Shown here piece by piece: positions 1 through 9,221 of a stretch of DNA of 41,111 nt (position 1 is its first letter; every line of letters begins with the position of its first letter). The DNA comes from Candidatus Fibrimonas termitidis (lineage in GTDB: Bacteria; Fibrobacterota; Fibrobacteria; Fibrobacterales; Fibrobacteraceae), in NCBI GenBank assembly GCA_001462245.1, contig LIUG01000107.1, positions 1 through 41,111 on the forward strand. Direction: 5' to 3'. The position numbers and the translations under genes were made by a program. The notes below the pieces were generated by a model. The model did not search any database. It was not told where the DNA came from and worked only from the letters and a program-made list of their open reading frames with translations.

Positions 1-312
1 AAAAATCTATCTGGCCTCAAAACAGAAGGTTTGATAGAACGCATTGGACCAGATAAAGGCGGATACTGGAAGATTGAGGCCCCCTATAATTTTTCTGAAA
101 GTTCGGAGAAGAGTTCGGAGAAGAGTTCGGAGAAAAGTTCGGAGAAAATAGTAAATATTATAAGAAATAATCCTTTCGTTACAATAGAAGAGCTATCCGT
201 TTTGTTGAATAAAACAACAAGAGCTATAGAAAAAAATCTATCTGGCCTCAAAACAAAAGGTTTGATAGAACGTATTGGACCAGATAAAGGTGGATATTGG
301 AAGATTGTTTAG
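1..312 (+). CDS. C-terminal part of a winged-helix (HTH) DNA-binding protein, 5' truncated by window edge; resembles C-termini of AlbA_2/Schlafen-type ATP-binding regulators
   Basis: Frame open from base 1 to TAG at 312; VTIEELSVLLNKTTRAIEKNLSGLKTKGLIERIGPDKGGYWKI is a typical winged-helix segment and is present twice. Confidence 0.6.
   Translation, partial: KNLSGLKTEGLIERIGPDKGGYWKIEAPYNFSESSEKSSEKSSEKSSEKIVNIIRNNPFVTIEELSVLLNKTTRAIEKNLSGLKTKGLIERIGPDKGGYWKIV
100..147 (+). repeat. 12-bp tandem repeat (AGTTCGGAGAAG x4) encoding (SSEK)4
   Basis: Directly visible in sequence; linker between two winged-helix copies. Confidence 0.9.
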
Positions 313-1946
313 TAACCCTCACACCCCAACTTCTTCTCCAACTCCAAAGTCCAGGCATCGCTAAAATGGGCTATGGGAAACCTCGCCGCCTCACACGCCC
401 TTTCCAAATCCCCCATCTCGAAATAAATCTCCGCACGCCCTTGGCTAACAGGCCATGAATAACCGGCAATCTCCTCTATCGCATCCATAGCTTTCAAGGC
501 GTCTTCATAGTTTTTTTGCCGCAAATGCAATTGAGCGAGATACCAAAGCACAGCCGAATTTTTTGGATATATTTCAAAGGCTCTGTTGATGGGTTCTAGA
601 TTTAAGAACAATTCTTCACGGTCGGAAAAATGCCCGTATTCCAGACGGGTAAGGTGCATTGAATACAACTGCTTGCCTCTGTCCCAAAGCAAAAAAGAGA
701 GCAGGGGAATTAAGATTATGAAAAACAGATTGCGTGCCAAGCCTTTGATAGCAAAACTGCGTTCGGTTTGCAACGGCAGAAGGGCTTTCACGCAGTAAAG
801 CAAAAATATCCAATGGATTATTTGTATGAAAGCGAACATGGATATTGCCTCGGCTACTTCCATAACGGAAAGCATGGAGGCGAGCATTCCCGCTATGAAT
901 AGAAAATGAGGCTTGCCGGTTTTGAGATAGCGGAAAATGGATACGAACCAAGGTATTGCGAATAAGGCACAGTAGTAGAAAAATCCGGGCCAGCCTATTT
1001 CCGTCAGAATTTGGAGGTATTGGTTGTGTGTGCTGGTGTAAACCGTTGCTCCGTGTTTCAGATAGGCTTCTTCTATGGTCGGCCAGTGCTGCATGGAGTT
1101 TGCGCCGTATGCGCCGAAGCCAACGCCGAGAGGCTTTTCCTTGATCAGGTTCCAAGCGGCTTTCCAGTTGTCCAGCCTGCTTGTCGCTTCCGGCGGGGAG
1201 TCTGAGTTGAAAAAATTGGAGTTGACGGCGATTATGGAGGAGAACATCAGTGCTAAGAATATCAGGGCGGCGAGGGATATTCCGAGGTTTTTGGGTAGGT
1301 TGAATTTTTTCCAGAGGAATAGAGCGGTGGTGAATATAATTCCGCATCCAAGTCCGAGCCATATTCCAAGGGCGTCTTCACTACTGATTTTGAGTATTTT
1401 TGTGTAGATGTCATCTCCTACCACAAGGGAGATAGAAGCTAAGGCTCCGATTGCTACGGCATATATTCTCCAAAAAATATTATTGTCTTTGCGGTAGATG
1501 ATAATTGAGCAAAACATTAGGAGCATGTAGAAGAACATTATTTCGTTTGCTAAGGGGAAAATGCTTCTTATTGCTACTGTTTCGTTGTTTATGATTGTTC
1601 CGAAAATCTGCATAATCAAGTGCATATTTCCGCAGACAATCACGCTTCTGAAAATCCATTTGCTGTAGATTTCTTTTTGGGAGAATACGAGCAGTGTTGC
1701 TGCGAACATTGAGAAGCATAGTATCATGTCGTCTGAGGCGAATTCAAGTTTTTCGTTTATGCTTGCGAAGAGGATTATGGGCATTGCGAGGTATGGGAGT
1801 GTTTCTATGGGGATTTTCAGTTGGTTTTTGAAGGCTGTTGTGATGAGGGTTATGAGCAGTATGATTGCTATCACGGAGCTTTGGGGCGCAAGGGGCTGTC
1901 TAAGAGAATAGACGATTACAAAAGAGACGAAAGGGATCAGGAACAT
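309..1946 (-). CDS. O-antigen ligase/polymerase-like (Wzy_C family) membrane protein with C-terminal TPR-like region
   Basis: Multiple TM segments; GVGFGAYGANSMQHW...STHNQYLQILTEIGWPG motif typical of the O-antigen ligase family. Confidence 0.8.
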   Translation of the reverse strand: MFLIPFVSFVIVYSLRQPLAPQSSVIAIILLITLITTAFKNQLKIPIETLPYLAMPIILFASINEKLEFASDDMILCFSMFAATLLVFSQKEIYSKWIFRSVIVCGNMHLIMQIFGTIINNETVAIRSIFPLANEIMFFYMLLMFCSIIIYRKDNNIFWRIYAVAIGALASISLVVGDDIYTKILKISSEDALGIWLGLGCGIIFTTALFLWKKFNLPKNLGISLAALIFLALMFSSIIAVNSNFFNSDSPPEATSRLDNWKAAWNLIKEKPLGVGFGAYGANSMQHWPTIEEAYLKHGATVYTSTHNQYLQILTEIGWPGFFYYCALFAIPWFVSIFRYLKTGKPHFLFIAGMLASMLSVMEVAEAISMFAFIQIIHWIFLLYCVKALLPLQTERSFAIKGLARNLFFIILIPLLSFLLWDRGKQLYSMHLTRLEYGHFSDREELFLNLEPINRAFEIYPKNSAVLWYLAQLHLRQKNYEDALKAMDAIEEIAGYSWPVSQGRAEIYFEMGDLERACEAARFPIAHFSDAWTLELEKKLGCEGY

Positions 1947-2146
1947 TTATTGTTCTCCATGGGCACCCCCGCCCTTCTCACCCCAAACCTCGCACCGTAA
2001 AGTGACGAGGTGATAAACGTTTGGGCTTAAGAGGGCTGGGGCGCATCCCCGCAGAGCGAGGACACCAAGCAACCTTTGCTACGCTGGGCAACTAAGAATA
2101 AGGAAACTTCGTTGTTTGCGTGGTGGGGGCTGGCTGGTCTTTAATT

Positions 2147-2608
2147 TCAATTTCCTATCTTTCCGAAACTTGGAGTTAAAGTAAAACATCCATTTGTCGG
2201 TGTTCCGAATGCGCCTGAGCTGGCAGTTATACTCCACCTTCCTCCGGAGGCACTCCCGCAATTGATGCTAGCAGCTTTAAACCAATCCCCAGCCGATGCC
2301 TCCCAACTAGGCTTGCTCCCCTCAGTGTATGTGAAATTACTGGTTTTACTTCCACTTTTACCATTATCGCCAGGAGCGGTATATCCAATATCGTCCCATC
2401 CTCCTCCACTGGATATATCAGGAGCTTCCATAGTCCAAGCTGTATACAGCTTTGTCCAAGTTCCGGCTGCTGGGCCAACCTCGCTTGCTTTTGCCTTTGC
2501 GCTCATGCCAAACAGTTTTGGGATGGCGATGGCTGCTAAAATACCGATGATCACTATAACAACCATCAGCTCGATAAGGGTAAAACCCCGCTTTTTCTGA
2601 GTAGACAT
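2147..2608 (-). CDS. Type IV pilin / pseudopilin (prepilin N-terminal methylation motif)
   Basis: MSTQKKRGFTLIELMVVIVIIGILAAIAIPKLFGMSAKAK: class III signal peptide, G|FTLIE cleavage site; AGGAGG RBS on minus strand. Confidence 0.92.
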   Translation of the reverse strand: MSTQKKRGFTLIELMVVIVIIGILAAIAIPKLFGMSAKAKASEVGPAAGTWTKLYTAWTMEAPDISSGGGWDDIGYTAPGDNGKSGSKTSNFTYTEGSKPSWEASAGDWFKAASINCGSASGGRWSITASSGAFGTPTNGCFTLTPSFGKIGN

Positions 2609-2663
2609 AATTTCCTCCTGTCTCTAAACAAGCCTACTCTTTTCAACGATTTTCAGCTTCCTC

Positions 2664-2697
2664 GTGTCCACTTTAAACCATGGTTTAAAGTGGACAC
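2664..2697. repeat. 34-bp perfect palindrome GTGTCCACTTTAAACCATGGTTTAAAGTGGACAC (site A)
   Basis: Both 17-nt halves are exact reverse complements; near-identical second copy at 2788-2821. Confidence 0.95.
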
Positions 2698-2777
2698 TTT
2701 TTTCCAAAAAAATGACTGGGAAATGATAAAAAATTGACAGAAAAATAAAAAAAACACCGCTTTTTCAAAAAATTATG

Positions 2778-2783
2778 TATATT
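2778..2783 (+). promoter_or_regulatory. Putative extended -10 (TG)TATATT of the recombinase promoter, lying between the two palindromes
   Basis: TATGTATATTTATAG; same -10 hexamer precedes several other genes in the window. Confidence 0.45.
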
Positions 2784-2787
2784 TATA

Positions 2788-2821
2788 GTGTACACTTTAA
2801 ACCATCGTTTAAAGTGGACAC
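2788..2821. repeat. 34-bp near-palindrome GTGTACACTTTAAACCATCGTTTAAAGTGGACAC (site B), 2 differences from site A
   Basis: Direct comparison with 2664-2697. Confidence 0.95.
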
Positions 2822-2844
2822 CCCTTTTTTCTAAAATAAAGCTT

Positions 2845-3432
2845 ATGATATATGGTTATGTAAGGGTTTCAACAACCCATCAAAATGTTGAAAATGGAAC
2901 TTTCGAAATAGCGAAATTCGCTCAAAAAAGCGGTTTTTCTGTTGACAAATGGGTGGTTGAACAAATTTCTTCCTTAGAAGGGCTGTCCAGGCGCAAGCTT
3001 GGGGCATTGATAAGAAAACTCAAAAAAGGCGATATTTTAATCGCCACGGAAATTTCCCGGCTGGGCCGGAATTTGCTCGAAGTAATGGATATCCTGCATC
3101 TCTGCCTCAAAAAAAACTGCCAAGTTTGGACAATCAAAGAAAACTATCGCCTCGGCAGAGACATTCAAAGCAAAGTAATGGCCTTCACATTTGGAATTTC
3201 CGCAGAAATAGAACGAAGTCTCATCTCCGCACGAACCCGTGAAGCCCTGCAAAGGGTCAAAGCAAATGGCAAAAAACTGGGAAGGCCCACCGGATTTAAA
3301 AAAGATGTCCTAAAACTCGATCCAAGAAGATTGGAAATAAAAGGTTTACTAAGAAAAGGCTTCAAAAAGCGAGAAATAGCAAAACAAATTGGAGTAAGCC
3401 ACACCACGCTGTATAGGCATTTGAAGAAATAA
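2845..3432 (+). CDS. Serine recombinase, resolvase/invertase family, similar to Bacteroides Mpi master DNA invertase
   Basis: MIYGYVRVSTTHQNVENGTFEIAKFA (catalytic Ser), ISRLGRNLLEVMDIL, KVMAFTFGISAEIERSLISARTREAL, GKKLGRPTG, C-terminal HTH; ATG at 2845 fits better than the ORF-track GTG at 2788. Confidence 0.9.
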   Translation: MIYGYVRVSTTHQNVENGTFEIAKFAQKSGFSVDKWVVEQISSLEGLSRRKLGALIRKLKKGDILIATEISRLGRNLLEVMDILHLCLKKNCQVWTIKENYRLGRDIQSKVMAFTFGISAEIERSLISARTREALQRVKANGKKLGRPTGFKKDVLKLDPRRLEIKGLLRKGFKKREIAKQIGVSHTTLYRHLKK

Positions 3433-3543
3433 ATGTATGGGGGGGATATGGTAAGAATTTCATCTGCATTTTTCTATATTCCAACCCCTGATGAAGACCA
3501 TGAAATTTGAAATTGAGCTTATAGATAAAGCTCATGGGGTAAA

Positions 3544-4677
3544 ATGCAACCGAATTTCGAAGCCATAATAGTTAGCAAACTAGCGGAGAAACAAAAGCAA
3601 GGGCTTTTGCGCTCCTTAAGCCTACCCTCAGGTGTTGACTTTTCAAATAACGACTATTTAGGACTGGCCGGCCACTTTGAAATAGCAAAGACCGCCGCAG
3701 ACGCATACGTAAAACTCGGAGCCGGCAGCAAAGGCTCCCGGCTTTTGGGCGGAAACAATAAAATTTTTGAAGAAACCGAAAAATGGTTCGCAAATTGGAA
3801 AGGCACGGAAGCCGCTTTGATTTTCAACTGCGGATATAGCGCGAATTTAGGCATTATTTCCGCTTTTTGCGGCATAAAAACACATCTGTTTTGCGACAGG
3901 CTAAGCCATGCCAGCATTCTGGACGGCTATGCTATGAGCAACGGAAAATTGCACCGCTTTAAGCACAATAATCCGGCAGACTTGGAAAACGCCCTGCAAA
4001 AAGCAGAGGCGGATAGCTTTAAGCTAATAGCCGTTGAAGCCGTTTACAGCATGGATGGCGATGTTGCGCCGCTCAAAGAATACGCAGACCTAGCGGAAAA
4101 ATACGGTGCCATGCTCTATGTTGACGAAGCCCACAGCGACGGGGTTTTAGGTCCTGGAGGCAAGGGTCTGGTTGCGCAGCTCGGCTTGGAAAACAGGATC
4201 CATTTATCGCTCACAACATTCGGCAAGGCCTATGGAACTATGGGAGCCTGTGTCTTTGGCTCTAAGCTCCTAATTGATTACCTGCAGAACCACGCTCGCA
4301 GCTTTATTTATTCCACGGCAATTTCGCCCGGTGCCGTTGTAGCCATGCAAAAGGCGGTTGAAGTAGCCACAAGGGAGAGTTTCCGCAGGGAAAGCGTGTT
4401 AAAAATGTCTGCGAATTTCAGGCAGAAAATCACCGAAGCGGGGTACGATTGCCTGCAAAGCGAAACGCAAATAGTGCCGATTGTGCTGGGAACTGTGGAA
4501 AAAACCAAAAAATGCCACGCTTTTTTGCTTGAAAACGGATTTTATGCCGCTTGCATTCGCCCGCCAACAGTACCGAACGGAACTGCGAGGCTAAGGATAA
4601 ACATAACAGCAGCCCACAAAGAAACGGATATTGAAAGCTTGGCAGAAACTTTAATTTTATATATTCACTCTCTATGA
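3544..4677 (+). CDS. bioF: 8-amino-7-oxononanoate synthase / AONS-family PLP aminoacyl-CoA synthase
   Basis: NNDYLGLAGH, GAGSKGSRLLGGN, VEAVYSMDGDVAPL, VDEAHSDGVLG, TFGKAYGTMGA motifs. Confidence 0.85.
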   Translation: MQPNFEAIIVSKLAEKQKQGLLRSLSLPSGVDFSNNDYLGLAGHFEIAKTAADAYVKLGAGSKGSRLLGGNNKIFEETEKWFANWKGTEAALIFNCGYSANLGIISAFCGIKTHLFCDRLSHASILDGYAMSNGKLHRFKHNNPADLENALQKAEADSFKLIAVEAVYSMDGDVAPLKEYADLAEKYGAMLYVDEAHSDGVLGPGGKGLVAQLGLENRIHLSLTTFGKAYGTMGACVFGSKLLIDYLQNHARSFIYSTAISPGAVVAMQKAVEVATRESFRRESVLKMSANFRQKITEAGYDCLQSETQIVPIVLGTVEKTKKCHAFLLENGFYAACIRPPTVPNGTARLRINITAAHKETDIESLAETLILYIHSL

Positions 4678-6299
4678 GCAAACTATATATCGCAATATTG
4701 TGCTTCGCTTTGCTCGCCCTGGTGGCTTGCAGCGATAATCTGTTCGGCAGCAGCAGCGAAAGCAATTGCGGCAATGATGTTAAATGCTGGCGCCTGAAGG
4801 CGGAGAATGAATTTAGGGACGGCAATTACGAAGCCTCTTATAAATCCTACGGCGAAATACTGAAGCTGGATTCGACAGCCTCCATAGGCTATTTCGGAAT
4901 GGCGAAGGCAGGCCTGTGGATGAAGGGCATAAATCCTTTTGATGTATTCCGATATGTTGATACCGACGATGACAAAATTCCCTTTATAAGCGATTCTATA
5001 GTAACGCAGAACAGATATTTGCAGGGAATGAGAATCGCTGCCATACCATTATCCAAATTAAAGACACGCGATAGCCTGACCACTCTTTATGAACTTCACC
5101 AAAAAAACGACCCTGCCAATCAGAGCGATAGCCTCTCCAAATTTAGAGAAGATTTTTGCGGCAACTCCAAGACCGGAGCTTGCTACGATAACTCAAAAAA
5201 CCCTCGCGAACCTTTTCCCCTAAGCGATATGGAATACAAATACAATTCCTACTATGGCGGCTTATTGATTTCTATCATGGCAAAAACCCTGCTGGAGTTT
5301 TTTGATACAAACGAGGATGGTTGCATAACAAGAAGAGGGGGCATACCAAAGGTAGATAACCCGGGCGATGAAAAAGACACAAAGGCATGGGAAAAATGGG
5401 GCTGCGAAAAAAAAGGCGATAGATTCGGCTATGATTTGCCCGTAAAATTAGTGAAGGATTCCACCGGAAATTTTTCGGTTGATCTGAGCCAAACTCTTGA
5501 AAGTATTGAGATCGATTATCAATATTATTTAGATCACCCTGATGAGCCGCTGCCGCAAGAGATTGATGACATCAACAAAAAAATAGATGATTTCAACGGC
5601 AATATGAACGATGTAATAGACATATTAAATGTGAGCGGCGGCGAATCAGAAGACTCCTGGCAAGAGGAGATGAACAAATATAAAGATTTTGCTGCGTTTT
5701 ATAGGGTATCAACCCGCATTGATGAAGACGGAGATGGTTGCATAGACGAAGAACTTTTGAACGGACAGGATAATGACGGCGATGGCATTAAGGGTGAAAA
5801 CTCCAGATTGGCCTCCCTTGATCCGGACAGCCCTATCTTCGGCAAAACAGGCATAAACCACAGTATGATTGGGACTAATCCCGAAGACCCGGCAAGCATT
5901 AATAATTCGATAAACCTGCCTGTGGTACTGGGATATGTTGATATTAGTGTTCCGCCGGAAGATAGAACAACGCCATATTATATATGCAATACGTCGGATT
6001 GCTCTGCTCAAACTCCCCTATGGGGAGATAGCACCGGACTTGTTACCGCTGTAGGATTCACCCAGGAACCCGGCTACTGGATTACGGATGACCTTGAACT
6101 AAAACTCAAAGTTGCGCAAGACACTGCATGCCCGCCGCAGTATGACCTTGACTTCAGAAAAATCAACGTAGGCGGTTGCTGGCAATATTATGATAATGAA
6201 AAATTTGTGAATTATTGGTTAAAGAGAAAGTTAGCGCGCGATAAAAAGCGCATTCACCCCACTTGTGAGGCATGTACATCCACAGCATGTTTGCAATAA
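4674..6299 (+). CDS. Lipoprotein with TPR-like N-terminus and Asp-rich DEDGDGCIDEELLNGQDNDGDG segment
   Basis: Lipobox LVACS after a hydrophobic signal; start overlaps bioF stop. Confidence 0.6.
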   Translation: MSKLYIAILCFALLALVACSDNLFGSSSESNCGNDVKCWRLKAENEFRDGNYEASYKSYGEILKLDSTASIGYFGMAKAGLWMKGINPFDVFRYVDTDDDKIPFISDSIVTQNRYLQGMRIAAIPLSKLKTRDSLTTLYELHQKNDPANQSDSLSKFREDFCGNSKTGACYDNSKNPREPFPLSDMEYKYNSYYGGLLISIMAKTLLEFFDTNEDGCITRRGGIPKVDNPGDEKDTKAWEKWGCEKKGDRFGYDLPVKLVKDSTGNFSVDLSQTLESIEIDYQYYLDHPDEPLPQEIDDINKKIDDFNGNMNDVIDILNVSGGESEDSWQEEMNKYKDFAAFYRVSTRIDEDGDGCIDEELLNGQDNDGDGIKGENSRLASLDPDSPIFGKTGINHSMIGTNPEDPASINNSINLPVVLGYVDISVPPEDRTTPYYICNTSDCSAQTPLWGDSTGLVTAVGFTQEPGYWITDDLELKLKVAQDTACPPQYDLDFRKINVGGCWQYYDNEKFVNYWLKRKLARDKKRIHPTCEACTSTACLQ

Positions 6300-6301
6300 C
6301 C

Positions 6302-7594
6302 ATGATAAAAAAACTAACTTTTATACTGCTTTGCAGCTTTGCATTTGCAAGTGCCGCTAAGGGGCCGCAATACCGCTCTCTGAGAGTGCATGGCATGGGC
6401 GGCGCTTTTGTTGCTGTTGCCGATAATAAAGACGCTCTCTACTATAACCCCGCAGGCTTAAATCTGATGAACCGCCTAGGAAATTATGAAGAAAATCCGG
6501 ATATGGGCTATATGCCTAGAAAACGCTTTGAATTCCGGCTGATAACCGTATCCGGCTCGCTTCCCGGAAACACAATTACGGATGCCATTGATCTTTGCGG
6601 AGCGCCGAGTATTGGCAAAATTGTGAAGAAAGCTTTATTCTTCGATTTTGGCTATTTTGGTGATGCTAAATGGTGCCCGATATATGAGAACATAATTCCC
6701 GATGATAAGAGTGATTTGCCCGATTCTCTGCAACATAATCAGGATTTGGCAAATAGATTAACTCGGTTTGATAGACAACCGATTGAAATAGGGACGCAAA
6801 TCAGCGTTTTGGAATTTGCCATGCACAATTTCGGTCTTTCGGTGTGGGCAAACACTTCAGTCGCTCCATATGTAGATATGGGTATTTTTGTGCCTTCTTT
6901 TGGCCATGAGCCTGTGCAGGTTGATTTTGCCGCGCAAACAGCATTTGCATTTTCTCCTGTGGATAAATGGTCTGTTGGAATGGGATTAAAAGCCGCAAAA
7001 AGAAGTACGCTGCCGGGGTACGAGTTTTACCCCGAATACAGTCTTGACAGCGTGAACTACGAGAAGGCTTTGGATACTTTGGAAAACCGCTGGGAAGATT
7101 TTGCAGATGACTTGCGCAAATTCAAAGACTTTAATTTTGCCCTTGACTTTGGCGTGCTTTACCAGATAACTCGTGAAATACGCTTGGGAACATCGCTTCG
7201 CAATGTATTTTTCAGCAAACTCGCCGACGAATCCATAACCCCGAATTGGTCTATTGGAGCGATGGCAAGCCCCATGATTTTGCAAAGCAATAGCTGGTGG
7301 GGGCGCAAAGTGAATTTTGCAATGGACTATGTTGATATTTTAGACGGCACCGTAGGCGATATGTTTTTGGCGCATTGGAATTTTGGCGCAGAAGTTGAAC
7401 AAGTAGTAATACCGTTTTTGCTAAAAGTTTCCCTTGGCGGTGGTTTTGAGGGCGGTTATTATGCTTGGAACACCGGTGTTGGCATTGGCGATGCGGTTAC
7501 CATGCGCTTTGGTTCCTATGCGGAAGAAAGAGGTGTAAGAACAGGGCAAAAAGAGCATAGATTTTGGACCGGGGAACTGAGCGTAGGTTTTTGA
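6302..7594 (+). CDS. Outer-membrane beta-barrel protein, PorV/PorQ or UPF0164-like
   Basis: Signal peptide then GPQYRSLRVHGMGGAFVAVADNKDALYYNPAGLNLM, typical N-terminal motif of PorV/FadL-like barrels. Confidence 0.65.
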   Translation: MIKKLTFILLCSFAFASAAKGPQYRSLRVHGMGGAFVAVADNKDALYYNPAGLNLMNRLGNYEENPDMGYMPRKRFEFRLITVSGSLPGNTITDAIDLCGAPSIGKIVKKALFFDFGYFGDAKWCPIYENIIPDDKSDLPDSLQHNQDLANRLTRFDRQPIEIGTQISVLEFAMHNFGLSVWANTSVAPYVDMGIFVPSFGHEPVQVDFAAQTAFAFSPVDKWSVGMGLKAAKRSTLPGYEFYPEYSLDSVNYEKALDTLENRWEDFADDLRKFKDFNFALDFGVLYQITREIRLGTSLRNVFFSKLADESITPNWSIGAMASPMILQSNSWWGRKVNFAMDYVDILDGTVGDMFLAHWNFGAEVEQVVIPFLLKVSLGGGFEGGYYAWNTGVGIGDAVTMRFGSYAEERGVRTGQKEHRFWTGELSVGF

Positions 7595-8538
7595 TGTCCA
7601 GTATTTTTGGAAAATTATTTACAGTTAGTACTTGGGGAGAATCGCACGGAGAGGCTATAGGCGCAGTTGTGGACGGTTGCCCTGCCGGGTTGGAAATCAG
7701 CGAAGAATATATTCAAATTTTTTTAGATCGCCGCCGCCCTGGGCAAAGCGCATTGACAACTCAAAGAAAAGAAGGCGATGCCGTTAAAATTTTGAGCGGA
7801 GTATTTGAGGGCAAAACCACAGGCACCCCCATATCCTTAATCATCAAAAACACAGACCAGCACAGTGCAGACTACGAACAGATAAAAGATTGGTACAGAC
7901 CCGGCCACGCAGACGAAGTTTATGATTCCAAATACGGATTCAGGGACTACCGAGGCGGAGGCAGAAGTTCAGCACGAGAAACAGCAACAAGAGTAGCAGC
8001 CGGTTCCATAGCCAGAAAATTTTTAAACGAAAAATGCGGAACGGAATTCACCGCAATAGTCTGCGGGGAAATTGAAACAGCAATCGAAACGGCTCGCAAA
8101 AACAATGACAGCATTGGCGGCATAATAAATTTAACCATAAAAAATCCGCCGAAAAATTTGGGCGAACCCGTATTTGATCGCACAGAGGCCTTGCTCGCAA
8201 TGGCTATGATGAGCATTCCTGCGACAAAAGGTTTTGAGATAGGCGAAGGTTTTAACGCTGCAAAAATGCTTGGCAGCGAACACAACAAATTAGGCGAAAA
8301 CCACGCAGGCGGAGTTTACGGCGGCATAACGAGCGGCGAGGATATTTTTTGCAGAATTGCATTCAAGCCAACCCCCTCAATTTCAAAGCCGCAAAGAGCG
8401 AAAAACAAAAACGGCGAAATCGGCGAAATATCGATAAAAGGCAGGCACGACCCATGCGTAGCCCTGCGTGCTCCGGTAATTGTGGAAAGCATGGCAGCAT
8501 TGGTTTTAATGGATTTGTGGTTATGTCAGAGCAAATAG
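7594..8538 (+). CDS. aroC: Chorismate synthase
   Basis: MSSIFGKLFTVSTWGESHGEAIGAVVDGCPAGLEI; RPGHADEVYDSKYGFRDYRGGGRSSARET; KGRHDPCVALRAPVIVESMAALVL. Confidence 0.97.
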   Translation: MSSIFGKLFTVSTWGESHGEAIGAVVDGCPAGLEISEEYIQIFLDRRRPGQSALTTQRKEGDAVKILSGVFEGKTTGTPISLIIKNTDQHSADYEQIKDWYRPGHADEVYDSKYGFRDYRGGGRSSARETATRVAAGSIARKFLNEKCGTEFTAIVCGEIETAIETARKNNDSIGGIINLTIKNPPKNLGEPVFDRTEALLAMAMMSIPATKGFEIGEGFNAAKMLGSEHNKLGENHAGGVYGGITSGEDIFCRIAFKPTPSISKPQRAKNKNGEIGEISIKGRHDPCVALRAPVIVESMAALVLMDLWLCQSK

Positions 8539-9221
8539 AAGAAGAACAGCCGCTTGCAGCAGACCTTCCCCCTATTGAGAGCGTGGAAGAGCTTTCTTGT
8601 ATTGTGCAGGCATTGGTGTTTGCCTCAACCGAGGTTGTTACATTAAAAAAATTAAAAGAGATACTGGGAGATTTTTTAGACCAAAGCCAGGTTTCCGGTG
8701 CGCTCAGGCACGCAAATGAACAACTGCTGAAAATAAAATCGCCTTTTGAAATTGTGGAAGTCGCAGGCGGTTATCGCTTTAGAACAAAAAACGCATATTA
8801 CCCATATATCCGCAAACTTTTTCCGGACAACAACCGCCGCAAACTCACTCACGCTGCTCTGGAAACCCTTGCTATTATAGCCTACAAACAACCCATAACA
8901 AAGGCCGGCATAGAAGCCGTCCGTGGAGTTTCCTGCGATGGACCTATTCACAGTCTTTTGGACAAAAAATTTATCGCTTTGGGGCACCGCGCAGACTCTA
9001 TCGGCAACCCCTATACTTACGTAACCACCGAAGAGTTTTTAAAATACTTCGGCATAAATCGCATTCCCGACGACCTCCCCCGCCTCACGGAGTTCAGCGA
9101 TATTCTGAACAGCGATTTCTTAATTCCGCAATATCCATTGCAACAAAAACAAAACCAGCCCGAACCGGCTCCAACGCAAGAAGCAACCGAGCAGTTGGAA
9201 ATACCATTGGAAGAAGCATGA
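8523..9221 (+). CDS. scpB: Segregation and condensation protein B
   Basis: VQALVFASTEVVTLKKL; HAALETLAIIAYKQPITKAGIEAVRGVSCDGPIHSLLDKKFI. Confidence 0.93.
   Translation: MSEQIEEEQPLAADLPPIESVEELSCIVQALVFASTEVVTLKKLKEILGDFLDQSQVSGALRHANEQLLKIKSPFEIVEVAGGYRFRTKNAYYPYIRKLFPDNNRRKLTHAALETLAIIAYKQPITKAGIEAVRGVSCDGPIHSLLDKKFIALGHRADSIGNPYTYVTTEEFLKYFGINRIPDDLPRLTEFSDILNSDFLIPQYPLQQKQNQPEPAPTQEATEQLEIPLEEA

Noticed and set aside
616-1362. 248-aa minus-strand ORF
   Set aside because: Alternate frame inside the O-antigen ligase-like gene; low-complexity Arg-rich translation with no recognisable motif.
1947-2146. GC-rich intergenic segment considered as an RNA gene or mobile-element fragment
   Set aside because: No tRNA/rRNA signature, terminal inverted repeats or coding frame could be supported.
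2734-2739. TTGACA as -35 of the recombinase promoter
   Set aside because: Spacing to TATATT at 2778 is far too long (38 nt) and no -10 exists at 17 nt.
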